Source: Verrucomicrobiota bacterium
Lineage (GTDB): Bacteria > Verrucomicrobiota > Verrucomicrobiia > Limisphaerales > UBA9464
Assembly (NCBI GenBank): GCA_017309115.1
Contig: JAFLEF010000017.1
Span: 1-64,000, forward strand
DNA length: 64,000 nt
Direction: 5' to 3'
Shown here piece by piece: positions 56,808-64,000 of this stretch. Both the position numbers and the translations under genes were made by a program. The notes beneath the pieces are model-generated. The model was not told where the DNA came from. It saw nothing but the letters and a program-made list of their open reading frames with translations, and searched no databases. Within the stretch, counting starts at the first letter, position 1. The number at the start of each line of letters is the position of its first letter.

Positions 56808-57770
56808 ATGAAACACCTGTTGAGTCTTGAAACGCTGTCAGTCGCGGATTTCGAAGCGATTTTTGGTCGCGTGCCCACCTTCAAACAGAATCGCGGGCAC
56901 CATGCCCGTCCCCTCAGCGGACAGACGTGGGCATTGATCTTTAGCAAGTCCTCTACCCGGACCCGAGTCAGTTTCGAGGTTGGTTTGCGCGAGTTGGGGG
57001 CCGAAGTTCTTTTCCTTAACGCCAACGACATTCAGTTGGGCCGGGGTGAACCGATACAGGACACCGCCCGGGTACTCGGTCGAATGATCCACGGCGTCGT
57101 CATTCGCACGTTTGCTCAGAGTGATGTGGATCAGTTCGCTCAGTTTAGTGGTATCCCGACGGTCAATGCCCTGACTGACGACGAGCATCCCTGCCAGATC
57201 CTCACAGACATTTACACCTTCCAAGAGCGTCGTCGGGAATCCATTGGAGGCAAGGTGGTAACCTATGTCGGTGATGCCGCATGCAATGTCCCTGCCAGCT
57301 GGATTTTTGCGGCGGCCCGATTGGGGTTCGAATTGAGGTTAGCGGCACCGGCGGGGTATCAACCCGCGGACTCGCTGCTTCGTCGAGCGGGAGGGACCCA
57401 GGGACCGGCTTTACCCGGAACTCCGACGGGAACCACCTGCTGGTATTTTGCCAGCGGAGCGAAGGTCATCGTAACCCCTCACCTGAATTGGGCCGCCACG
57501 GGGGCCGACCTACTTTATACCGACGTTTGGATTTCGATGGGTAAGGAATCCGAGTCAGCGGAGCGTTTGCGTCAGTTGGAGGGGTATCAGATCAATGGAA
57601 ACCTATTGAAACGGGCCAAGTCGGATGCCTTGGTGATGCATTGTTTGCCGGCCTACCGTGGCAAGGAGATCGATGCGGAAACGTTGGAGGCCCACGCCGA
57701 CACGATCTTTTCCGAGGCGGAGAACCGGCTTCACGTGCAGAAAGCCATCGTGGACTGGATGATCTCTTAA
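56808..57770 (+). CDS. argF: ornithine carbamoyltransferase
   Basis: 320-aa arginine-pathway enzyme making citrulline from ornithine and carbamoyl phosphate. Carbamoyl-phosphate motif SSTRTR is at 48-53, HPCQ follows in DDEHPCQILTD, and the ornithine loop HCLPAYRG is near the C-terminus. Length is normal. ispH follows 97 bp later on the same strand. Confidence 0.95.
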   Translation: MKHLLSLETLSVADFEAIFGRVPTFKQNRGHHARPLSGQTWALIFSKSSTRTRVSFEVGLRELGAEVLFLNANDIQLGRGEPIQDTARVLGRMIHGVVIRTFAQSDVDQFAQFSGIPTVNALTDDEHPCQILTDIYTFQERRRESIGGKVVTYVGDAACNVPASWIFAAARLGFELRLAAPAGYQPADSLLRRAGGTQGPALPGTPTGTTCWYFASGAKVIVTPHLNWAATGADLLYTDVWISMGKESESAERLRQLEGYQINGNLLKRAKSDALVMHCLPAYRGKEIDAETLEAHADTIFSEAENRLHVQKAIVDWMIS

Positions 57771-57867
57771 ATCTGATTCGACTCCCCGGAGACGCTGGGC
57801 TTTGAGGTCGACCTTGGCTGACTCCCGCCTCGACGCCTCCGAATTGTTCCTTAGACTCCCATCCGTT

Positions 57868-59124
57868 ATGTCTTCTGTTGCTCCTGTTTCCACTCCGCCG
57901 AAGAAAGTGAATCTCCGACGTCCTGACGTCATGGAGGCGGTGTCGGCTCAGGTCGTAGCGCACTATCGGAGCGAATTGGTGGAGCGAATTCGCGCCCATG
58001 GTGGAATCATTTCCCACGGTGGGCTGACCATCAAACTCGCGAAGGAGTTTGGCTTTTGCTACGGCGTGGAACGGGCAATTGACTTGGCGTACGCCGCTCG
58101 GAATGTGTTTCCTGCTCCCACCCGTATTTTTCTGCTCGGAGAAATCATCCACAATCCCGAGGTCAACGACCAGATCCGCAATTTGGGTATTGTCTCCATT
58201 CCGCCCAAGCCGACGGATGAGGAGTTGGCGGCCCTTAATCTGACGGCCTCAGACGTCGTGATCATCCCCGCTTTTGGAACCGAGGTAGCCACCCGCCGGC
58301 GGTTGGAGGCAATCGGCTGTCAGACTGTTGATACGACCTGCGGTGACGTGATGAGTGTTTGGAAGCGGGTCCGGCAGTACAGCATGGATGGGGTGACCAG
58401 CATTATTCACGGCAAGGCCAAGCACGAGGAGACCAAGGCGACGACCTCCCAAGCGGGGGCGTACGGGACCGGGCATTACGTGGTGGTATTCGACCTCGCG
58501 GAGACCGATTACGTCTGCAACTACATCATTGACGGGGGCAACAAAGATGAGTTCTTGAGCAAGTTTCGGGGCGCCTATTCGCCGGGCTTTGATCCCGACC
58601 AGCACTTGACGGCGGTTGGAGTGGCCAATCAGACCACGATGCTCCGAGGAGAAACCGAAGAGGTTCAACGGCGGATACGGAGCGCGATGCTGAAGCGGCA
58701 CGGTCAAGAAAACCTGGGTCAGCACTTCCGAGTGTTTGATACGATTTGCGGCGCCACCCAGGACCGTCAGGACGCCTTGCAAAAGATGCTGAAGGAGCCG
58801 ATGGACCTCTTGATTGTGGTGGGCGGTTACAATTCATCGAACACCTCCCATCTTGCGGAGATGGGAGAAAAGGTCTTACCCACTTACTTCATCAAGAATG
58901 CCGCCAAGATGGAATCAGTGGACCGGATCCAACACTGGAATCAGCACATCGCCCAAGAGGTCGAAACCCGGACCTGGTACCCAATCAATCGGCCAGTGAC
59001 GGTAGGAATCACCGCCGGCGCCAGTTGTCCCAACAATCTGATTGAGGACACCATCCGAAGATTGTTTGAACTGAGGGGAGTTTCCGTGAGTTCCGTGTTG
59101 CAAAACTCGTCGGTGAATAAGTGA
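57868..59124 (+). CDS. ispH: 4-hydroxy-3-methylbut-2-enyl diphosphate reductase, long form
   Basis: 418-aa last enzyme of the MEP isoprenoid pathway, making IPP and DMAPP. The three cluster cysteines are in GFCYGVERA, VDTTCGD and GASCPNNLIED. The length is about 100 aa more than the E. coli form and matches the long class seen in cyanobacteria and plants. The ATG at 57868 (MSSVAPV) is chosen; the frame is open to 57802. Confidence 0.95.
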   Translation: MSSVAPVSTPPKKVNLRRPDVMEAVSAQVVAHYRSELVERIRAHGGIISHGGLTIKLAKEFGFCYGVERAIDLAYAARNVFPAPTRIFLLGEIIHNPEVNDQIRNLGIVSIPPKPTDEELAALNLTASDVVIIPAFGTEVATRRRLEAIGCQTVDTTCGDVMSVWKRVRQYSMDGVTSIIHGKAKHEETKATTSQAGAYGTGHYVVVFDLAETDYVCNYIIDGGNKDEFLSKFRGAYSPGFDPDQHLTAVGVANQTTMLRGETEEVQRRIRSAMLKRHGQENLGQHFRVFDTICGATQDRQDALQKMLKEPMDLLIVVGGYNSSNTSHLAEMGEKVLPTYFIKNAAKMESVDRIQHWNQHIAQEVETRTWYPINRPVTVGITAGASCPNNLIEDTIRRLFELRGVSVSSVLQNSSVNK

Positions 59125-59175
59125 GGACCCGCGGCCCGATTTCCAAACCGGGAATGCGGGAAGCGGATTTTGGTG

Positions 59176-59799
59176 TCAGCCTATTTCCTGACCTAGTTCG
59201 ACATTCCAGTAGGCAAGGTCGAGGAAATGTTTCCACGAGTCATGGACCGGCGCACCGAAGTTTACTTGAACGAAAGGGCGCCACTTGGGGCGCTTCGGTT
59301 TGCGAATCAGGCGCATCCCCGCCTCGGCGGGTGTACGATTAGCTTTGCGGGTGTTACAGGGAATGCAGGAACAGACGATGTTTTCCCAAGTTGTTGGACC
59401 TCCGCGGTCACGGGGAACGACATGATCCAAGTTGAGGTCCTTGCGATCGAACGTAACGCCGCAGAATTGGCAGGTGTTTTTGTCCCGCTCGAAGATGTTG
59501 TGGCGGGTGAACTTAACCTCTTTTTTCGGCAGACGGTCAAAAACCATCAAGAGGATCACCCGGGGAACGCGAACCCGGAAAGAAATTGTGCCGACGGACT
59601 CATCTTCGTGGGGTCGGGCCTGGGATAGATCGCGCCACTGGCTGAAGTTGTAGGTTTTGAAGTCACCCTCCTGATCTCCGCAAACGACGTGAGCGTGACC
59701 TTCAAACAACAGCGAGAGGGCGCGACGCACCGAGCAGACATTGACCGCCTGCCACAGGCGGTTCAACACGAGGACCTGCTGATTCAACGCGAGGCTCAT
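59176..59799 (-). CDS. HNH endonuclease family protein
   Basis: 207-aa protein. The N-terminal half (LVLNRLWQAVNVCSVRRALSLL) is typical of stand-alone HNH proteins found widely in bacteria. The HNH/zinc core shows CQFCG, LDHVVPRDRGGPTTWENIV and CIPCN. The role is unknown; it is not near a mobile element or restriction system here. Confidence 0.9.
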   Translation of the reverse strand: MSLALNQQVLVLNRLWQAVNVCSVRRALSLLFEGHAHVVCGDQEGDFKTYNFSQWRDLSQARPHEDESVGTISFRVRVPRVILLMVFDRLPKKEVKFTRHNIFERDKNTCQFCGVTFDRKDLNLDHVVPRDRGGPTTWENIVCSCIPCNTRKANRTPAEAGMRLIRKPKRPKWRPFVQVNFGAPVHDSWKHFLDLAYWNVELGQEIG

Positions 59800-60016
59800 G
59801 CGATGGGCACTCCAATTGGCGCGTGCAAGTAGCCGAGGTCGCGATTGAAGTCAACGTTGGGCCTGTGAATAACCTGCGGAGAACTTGCGGGGAACCCAGC
59901 TGGAGTTGAGTTGACTGGGCGACCTAGATGGCCTGAGTCGGGTAGCTCGCTGGAGACGTAACTAGTTTGGGCCGCCCTTGCGCCCGGTTTCCTCCGTCCG
60001 CTAGAGTTCACAAACT

Positions 60017-61393
60017 ATGACGTTGACGGAGAAACTGCTCGCCCGAGCGGCTGGAAAACCGCGGGTCGAGGCTGGGGAGAACATTTGGGTCAAGGCGGAC
60101 GTATTGATGACACATGACGTTTGCGGCCCCGGGACCATTGGAGTGTTCAAGCGCGAGTTTGGCGCCGACGCCAAGGTGTGGGATCGGCGTCGGGTCGTGA
60201 TAATCCCCGATCACTATATTTTCACTGCTGATTCCAAATCGAACCGAAATGTCGACATTCTGAGGGATTTTGCGCGGGAGCAGGACCTTCCCTACTTCTA
60301 CGACGTCATTGACGATCCCCAAGGTCATTGGGTGTTTGACGCCACCAAGGGCAATTTGAAAAAGCAGTACGGGTCAAACTACGCCGGCGTCTGCCATGCG
60401 GCCCTTCCGGCCAAAGGGCACACACGGCCTGGCGAGGTCTTGTTCGGTACGGACTCCCACACCTGTATGGCCGGCGCGTTCAATCAGTTTGCAACAGGAA
60501 TCGGCAATACAGATGCCGGGTTTGTGATGGGAACGGGTAAGCTGCTGATTAAGGTTCCTGAAACGATGCGTTTTCGTTTGGAAGGTCGCCTGCAGCCAGG
60601 TGTGATGGCTAAAGACATCATTCTCCATGTCATTGGGGAGATCGGTTTCGACGGCGCAACTTACCGAGCAATGCAGTTTGATGGCCCCGGCATCTCCAGC
60701 CTATCCATGGATGACCGAATGACGATCGCAAACATGGCGATCGAAGCCGGTGGGAAGAATGGGATTTTTCCGTTCGATACTCGGACCGCTGAGTATGTGG
60801 AAACGCGCACGCGGCTGAATGGGACCACGATGAACTATGAGCCGGTGGAGGCTGATGCGGACCAAAAGTTCGTTTATGAATGTGTCGTCGAATTGGATCA
60901 ACTTGAGCCCACCGTGGCGTGCCACCCGGATCCCGGACAGCGCAAGAAGGCCAAGGAATTGAGCCACGTGAAGTTGGATCGGGCCTACGTGGGGTCCTGC
61001 ACCGGCGGTAAGACGAGTGACTTCGTGGAGTTTGCTCGGGTTTTGGAAGGGCGAAAGGTTTCGATTGACACGTTCGGGGTCCCGGCGACACCTGATATCG
61101 TCCGCGATCTGCAAACGACCCGTTGGGGAGCGAAGACAGTTTGGCAGATCCTCGAGGACGCTGGCGTCCGCCTGACCGAGAACGCCGGTTGTGCGGCCTG
61201 TCTGGGTGGGCCGGTGGATACCTTCGGACGCATGAATCAGGCCGGTCTGAAGTGCATTAGTGCCACCAACCGCAATTTCCCCGGACGAATGGGTCACAAG
61301 GAATCACAGGTGTTTTTGGCGAGTCCGGCGACGGTGGCGGCGAGCGCGATCGCGGGTCGCATTACCGATCCCCGCGAGTACCTAATCAACTGA
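60017..61393 (+). CDS. leuC: 3-isopropylmalate dehydratase large subunit (or homoaconitase-type)
   Basis: 458-aa Fe-S dehydratase large subunit. Cluster cysteines are in GSCTGGK and GCAACLGG, and the substrate region shows GTDSHTCMAGAFNQFATGIGNTDAG. It would isomerise 2- to 3-isopropylmalate in leucine synthesis. The small subunit gene is not adjacent: a strong terminator follows 31 bp after the stop. It could instead be homoaconitate hydratase; context does not decide. Confidence 0.92.
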   Translation: MTLTEKLLARAAGKPRVEAGENIWVKADVLMTHDVCGPGTIGVFKREFGADAKVWDRRRVVIIPDHYIFTADSKSNRNVDILRDFAREQDLPYFYDVIDDPQGHWVFDATKGNLKKQYGSNYAGVCHAALPAKGHTRPGEVLFGTDSHTCMAGAFNQFATGIGNTDAGFVMGTGKLLIKVPETMRFRLEGRLQPGVMAKDIILHVIGEIGFDGATYRAMQFDGPGISSLSMDDRMTIANMAIEAGGKNGIFPFDTRTAEYVETRTRLNGTTMNYEPVEADADQKFVYECVVELDQLEPTVACHPDPGQRKKAKELSHVKLDRAYVGSCTGGKTSDFVEFARVLEGRKVSIDTFGVPATPDIVRDLQTTRWGAKTVWQILEDAGVRLTENAGCAACLGGPVDTFGRMNQAGLKCISATNRNFPGRMGHKESQVFLASPATVAASAIAGRITDPREYLIN

Positions 61394-61424
61394 TCCGGCT
61401 GACTGAAGCCAGTGGTCAACGAAT

Positions 61425-61452
61425 AGCCTCGTCCGCAAGACGAGGCTTTTTT
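61425..61452 (+). terminator. Rho-independent terminator of leuC
   Basis: A 9-bp stem AGCCTCGTC / GACGAGGCT with loop CGCAA is followed by six Ts. It lies about 31 bp after the leuC stop. Confidence 0.9.
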
Positions 61453-61779
61453 GTTTGGGATTTCCTGCCGTTTTTGAGGAAGTGAACGGTGGAAGTCACT
61501 GAGGAATGGACAAGTACTTGTTTCATCCAAACACTGACTTCAAACCTAAGGGTTGATCGGGACGATTAAAGCGTTCTTGAGGCGGGTTCGCGAGACGAAG
61601 AGTCGCGCAAAGAAATGGCGCTATTTCTGGTCAGAAACCCGTTGACACTCGGAAGCTGCGCTCGTATCAATTTGCGCCTCAATTTTGAGTTGCAGGCGCC
61701 CGACTTCGGTTTCCTCGCTCCGGTGAGCGTGGAAACTGAATTTTTTATCGCCTTAAGGCGGTAAGCGGCCGAAGGCGAT
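61453..61779 (+). other. intergenic region before the tRNA-Thr-tuf unit
   Basis: About 330 bp without a gene. It contains a CAAGTACTTG palindrome at 61511-61520 and the strong promoter at 61642-61670. No ORF here has coding character. Confidence 0.7.
61642..61670 (+). promoter_or_regulatory. sigma-70 promoter of the tRNA-Thr-tuf unit
   Basis: A perfect -35 TTGACA (61642-61647), a 17-base spacer and -10 TATCAA (61665-61670) precede a GC-rich discriminator. This placement, about 110 bp before the tRNA, and the discriminator fit a growth-rate-regulated stable RNA promoter. Confidence 0.8.
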
Positions 61780-61855
61780 GCCCGCGTAGCTCAGTTGGCA
61801 GAGCACGTCCTTGGTAAGGACGAGGTCATCGGTTCAAACCCGATCGCGGGCTCCA
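61780..61855 (+). tRNA. tRNA-Thr (GGT)
   Basis: A 76-nt cloverleaf with acceptor GCCCGCG/CGCGGGC, TTCAAAC T-loop and encoded CCA. The anticodon loop TTGGTAA places GGT at the anticodon, reading Thr ACC codons. It is the first gene of the tuf unit. Confidence 0.97.
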
Positions 61856-61906
61856 GCCAGCAACTCGGTTGAGACAAGCGAAAACCAGAAAACGTTCGTC
61901 AGTCAC

Positions 61907-63094
61907 ATGGCTAAAGACAACTTCCAGCGCACCAAGCCGCACCTTAACGTGGGTACCATCGGCCACGTTGACCACGGCAAGTCCACCCTGACCGCCGCGA
62001 TCGTCGCGGTTCAAAACCGTAAGGGTCTCGCCCCGATGATCGAGTACAAGGACATCACCAAGGGCGGTACGGTTCGCGATGAGACGAAGACGGTCACGAT
62101 TGCCGTCTCTCACGTCGAATACGAAAGCCCGAATCGGCACTATGCTCACGTGGACTGCCCTGGCCACGCTGACTACGTCAAGAACATGATCACGGGCGCC
62201 GCTCAGATGGATGGCGCAATTCTGGTGGTCAGCGCGGCAGATGGCCCGATGCCTCAGACCCGCGAGCACATTCTCCTCGCCCGCCAAGTGGGTGTTCCGA
62301 GCATTGTGGTGTTCCTGAACAAGGTTGACCTTGCTGATGCCGACCTGCTTGAGCTCATCGAAATGGAAATCCGCGAGCTTTTGACCAAGTACGGATTCCC
62401 TGGCGACACGACTCCGATTATTCGGGGTTCGGCGACGGCGGCGATCTCTGGTAAGCCGGAAGGTGAAGCGGCCATCGCGGCGTTGCTCGAAGCGCTGGAT
62501 ACCTTCGTTCCGGAACCGATGCGCGAGGCCGACAAGCCGTTCCTGATGTGCATCGAGGACGTTTTCAACATTGAAGGTCGCGGCACGGTTGTGACGGGTC
62601 GATGTGAGCGCGGTGTGCTGAAGAAGATGGAAGAAGTTGAGATCGTGGGATTGAAGGACACCCGCAAGACCACGGCGACGGACATGGAAATGTTCCGTAA
62701 GCTTCTGGAAGAGGTTCGCCCTGGCGACAACGCCGGAATCTTGCTCCGCGGTATCAAGAAGGAAGATGTGGAACGTGGTATGGTTTTGGCCAAGCCCGGT
62801 TCTATCAAGCCGCACACTGCCTTTAAGGCGGAAGTGTATGTCTTGACGAAGGATGAAGGTGGTCGTCATACGCCGTTCTTTAACAACTACCGTCCGCAGT
62901 TTTACTTCCGCACCTCGGACGTCACCGGCAGTGTGACCCTTCCGGCGGGAGTCGAGATGGTGGTTCCCGGTGACAACGTCAGCGTTGAAGTGAAGCTTCA
63001 GGCTCCGGTCGCCATGGAGAAGGGCCTCCGGTTCGCCATCCGTGAAGGTGGTCGCACCATTGGCGCCGGACGAGTGACGGACGTTATCGCCTAA
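61907..63094 (+). CDS. tuf: elongation factor Tu
   Basis: 395-aa translation GTPase that delivers aminoacyl-tRNA to the ribosome. G motifs are [14 protein letters not shown] and NKVD. The ATG at 61907 gives [14 protein letters not shown]; the open frame upstream runs into the tRNA. It follows tRNA-Thr by 51 bp and is likely co-transcribed and processed with it. Confidence 0.98.
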   Translation: MAKDNFQRTKPHLNVGTIGHVDHGKSTLTAAIVAVQNRKGLAPMIEYKDITKGGTVRDETKTVTIAVSHVEYESPNRHYAHVDCPGHADYVKNMITGAAQMDGAILVVSAADGPMPQTREHILLARQVGVPSIVVFLNKVDLADADLLELIEMEIRELLTKYGFPGDTTPIIRGSATAAISGKPEGEAAIAALLEALDTFVPEPMREADKPFLMCIEDVFNIEGRGTVVTGRCERGVLKKMEEVEIVGLKDTRKTTATDMEMFRKLLEEVRPGDNAGILLRGIKKEDVERGMVLAKPGSIKPHTAFKAEVYVLTKDEGGRHTPFFNNYRPQFYFRTSDVTGSVTLPAGVEMVVPGDNVSVEVKLQAPVAMEKGLRFAIREGGRTIGAGRVTDVIA

Positions 63095-63103
63095 GGTTTT
63101 CGC

Positions 63104-63136
63104 GGGAGGCTGGGATTGAATCCCAGCCTCCCTTTT
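63104..63136 (+). terminator. Rho-independent terminator of tuf
   Basis: A 12-bp stem GGGAGGCTGGGA / TCCCAGCCTCCC with loop TTGAA is followed by TTTTG, about 10 bp after the tuf stop. Confidence 0.9.
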
Positions 63137-63165
63137 GTTTCATTGGGGAAAGATTCGTTACGGAC

Positions 63166-63241
63166 AGGGCGTTAGCTCAATTGGTAGAGTAGCGGTCTCC
63201 AAAACCGTTGGTTGGGGGTTCGAGTCCCTCACGCCCTGCCA
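63166..63241 (+). tRNA. tRNA-Trp (CCA)
   Basis: A 76-nt cloverleaf with acceptor AGGGCGT/ACGCCCT and encoded CCA end. The anticodon loop CTCCAAA contains anticodon CCA for Trp. It precedes secE, a common bacterial order. Confidence 0.97.
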
Positions 63242-63250
63242 AAACCTCGC

Positions 63251-63340
63251 GGAGGGGTGGCAGAGTGGTCTATTGCGGCGGTCTTGAAAACCGCTGTGGG
63301 GTCACACCCACCGGGGGTTCGAATCCCTCCCCCTCCGCCA
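63251..63340 (+). tRNA. tRNA-Ser (TGA)
   Basis: A 90-nt class II tRNA with acceptor GGAGGGG/CCCCTCC and encoded CCA. The anticodon loop CTTGAAA gives anticodon TGA for Ser UCA codons, and a long variable arm (TGTGGGGTCACACCCACC) follows. It lies 9 bp after tRNA-Trp. Confidence 0.96.
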
Positions 63341-63351
63341 CGTTCTGACTT

Positions 63352-63621
63352 GTGTCTAGTTTCTACATTCAACTTCTAATCTGGGTTGCCGTCATCGGAG
63401 TATCCTTTGGGTTACTTTGGAAATTTGGCTACTTGGCCCGCTTCGCCTCCTACGTCGGAGATACCCGGGACGAGCTCAAGAAATGCGCGTGGCCGAGCCG
63501 AGACGAACTGATTGAGACCACGGTCATGGTTTTGGTGACGGTAGGTATTTTGGGAATTTTCCTGATGGTGGTGGATTGGGGGGTTCTTGGAGCGATCAAA
63601 CTCCTGATCGGAGGCCGCTGA
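63352..63621 (+). CDS. secE: preprotein translocase subunit SecE
   Basis: 89-aa inner-membrane subunit of the Sec translocon. It has an extra N-terminal helix (about 5-25), then the conserved amphipathic region DELKKCAWPSRDEL, then the C-terminal membrane helix. The GTG start is 11 bp after tRNA-Ser. nusG follows 5 bp later. Confidence 0.93.
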   Translation: MSSFYIQLLIWVAVIGVSFGLLWKFGYLARFASYVGDTRDELKKCAWPSRDELIETTVMVLVTVGILGIFLMVVDWGVLGAIKLLIGGR

Positions 63622-63626
63622 AACAT

Positions 63627-64000
63627 ATGAAATTCCAGTGGTTTGCTCTTCATGTGCTCGCCGGTAAGGAGCAGAAAGTTCGCGATAGTATCCTTAAGCG
63701 GCTCAAGATCGAAGAAATGGAGCCCTACATTCGGGAGGTTCTGCTTCCGATGGAGAAGGTGGTCGAGGTTCGAGGGGGCAAAAAGACGGTAACGAACCGA
63801 AAGCTTCATCCCGGCTACTTGTACATTGAGATGGCGCTTTTGGACGAGGGACGGCGTCTTCTGGAGAAGCCGTGGTATTTCATCAAGGGAATTGACGGCG
63901 TGATCGGATTCATTGGCGGTGAACGTCCGGCCGAGGTCGAGCTTGAGGAGATCAATACGATCAAACTGGCGATCAGCGATGCCGAAGATACCGAGAAGCC
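63627..64000 (+). CDS. nusG: transcription termination/antitermination protein NusG (partial)
   Basis: The first 124 codons of NusG; the rest is beyond the right edge. The NGN domain shows WFALHVLAGKEQKVRDSI, LHPGYLYIEM and the IKGIDGVIGFIGG loop. The C-terminal KOW domain is not in the window. It follows secE in the usual order and would be followed by ribosomal protein genes. Confidence 0.94.
   Translation, partial: MKFQWFALHVLAGKEQKVRDSILKRLKIEEMEPYIREVLLPMEKVVEVRGGKKTVTNRKLHPGYLYIEMALLDEGRRLLEKPWYFIKGIDGVIGFIGGERPAEVELEEINTIKLAISDAEDTEK

Overview
This window looks like chromosomal DNA of a Verrucomicrobiota bacterium, probably near Pedosphaera or Limisphaera in the Verrucomicrobiae. The placement is inferred from gene content: a DUF1080/beta-propeller/HEAT/LamG/cytochrome c giant of the PVC type, a Minf_1886-family protein, a VPDSG-CTERM-like sorting signal, LpxD (lipid A, so a Gram-negative envelope), a futalosine-pathway MqnD-like protein, and PQQ-like propellers starting WPQFLGP. 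The DNA is GC-rich, with many GTG or TTG starts and few strong Shine-Dalgarno sites. There are long antisense shadow ORFs. I see no insertion sequence, prophage or CRISPR array.

Layout. 1-11143: RRM RNA-binding protein (cut by the window edge), secreted alpha/beta hydrolase, der, an Smr protein, transaldolase, PQQ-like propeller, a 55-aa basic ORF, aroQ, accB-accC, a large coiled-coil membrane protein and an FmdB zinc ribbon. 11219-15505: the 1428-aa secreted haem protein. 15584-20156: a tightly overlapping minus-strand signalling operon with an XRE-receiver fusion, a PAS HisKA_2-type kinase, a receiver-PAS-PAS histidine kinase and a stand-alone receiver. 20560-21276: a surface protein with a VPDGG C-terminal signal and its own terminator.

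21684-35722: a two-component pair (a NarL/LuxR-type regulator and a kinase whose outside part looks like four OB-fold repeats) is divergent from a plus-strand cluster. That cluster holds DUF58, a sulfite-oxidase-like SorA/SorB pair, a BatA/VWA membrane protein, an iron-type ABC binding lipoprotein, a two-module ABC permease fused in frame to an NHL beta-propeller, and a 959-aa VWA membrane protein. No ABC ATPase or MoxR ATPase lies in the window. This is the most unusual region.

35796-49459: an mqnD-like gene, M16 peptidase, LOG-family protein, mutY, a phospholipid operon (CDP-alcohol phosphatidyltransferase, PlsC-like acyltransferase, CdsA) joined by ATGA overlaps, RNase HIII, a DUF4097-like repeat protein, one-chain glycine dehydrogenase, lpxD and a fatty acid desaturase. 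49599-56680: a double-unit M16 peptidase, the Minf_1886 protein with a new 49-aa membrane ORF, a secreted metzincin-like protease and an unknown membrane protein. 56808-61393: argF, long-form ispH, an HNH endonuclease and leuC. 61642-64000: the classic translation/secretion block of promoter, tRNA-Thr, tuf, terminator, tRNA-Trp, tRNA-Ser, secE and nusG (cut by the window edge).

All functions are read from motifs and family knowledge. No database search was possible.
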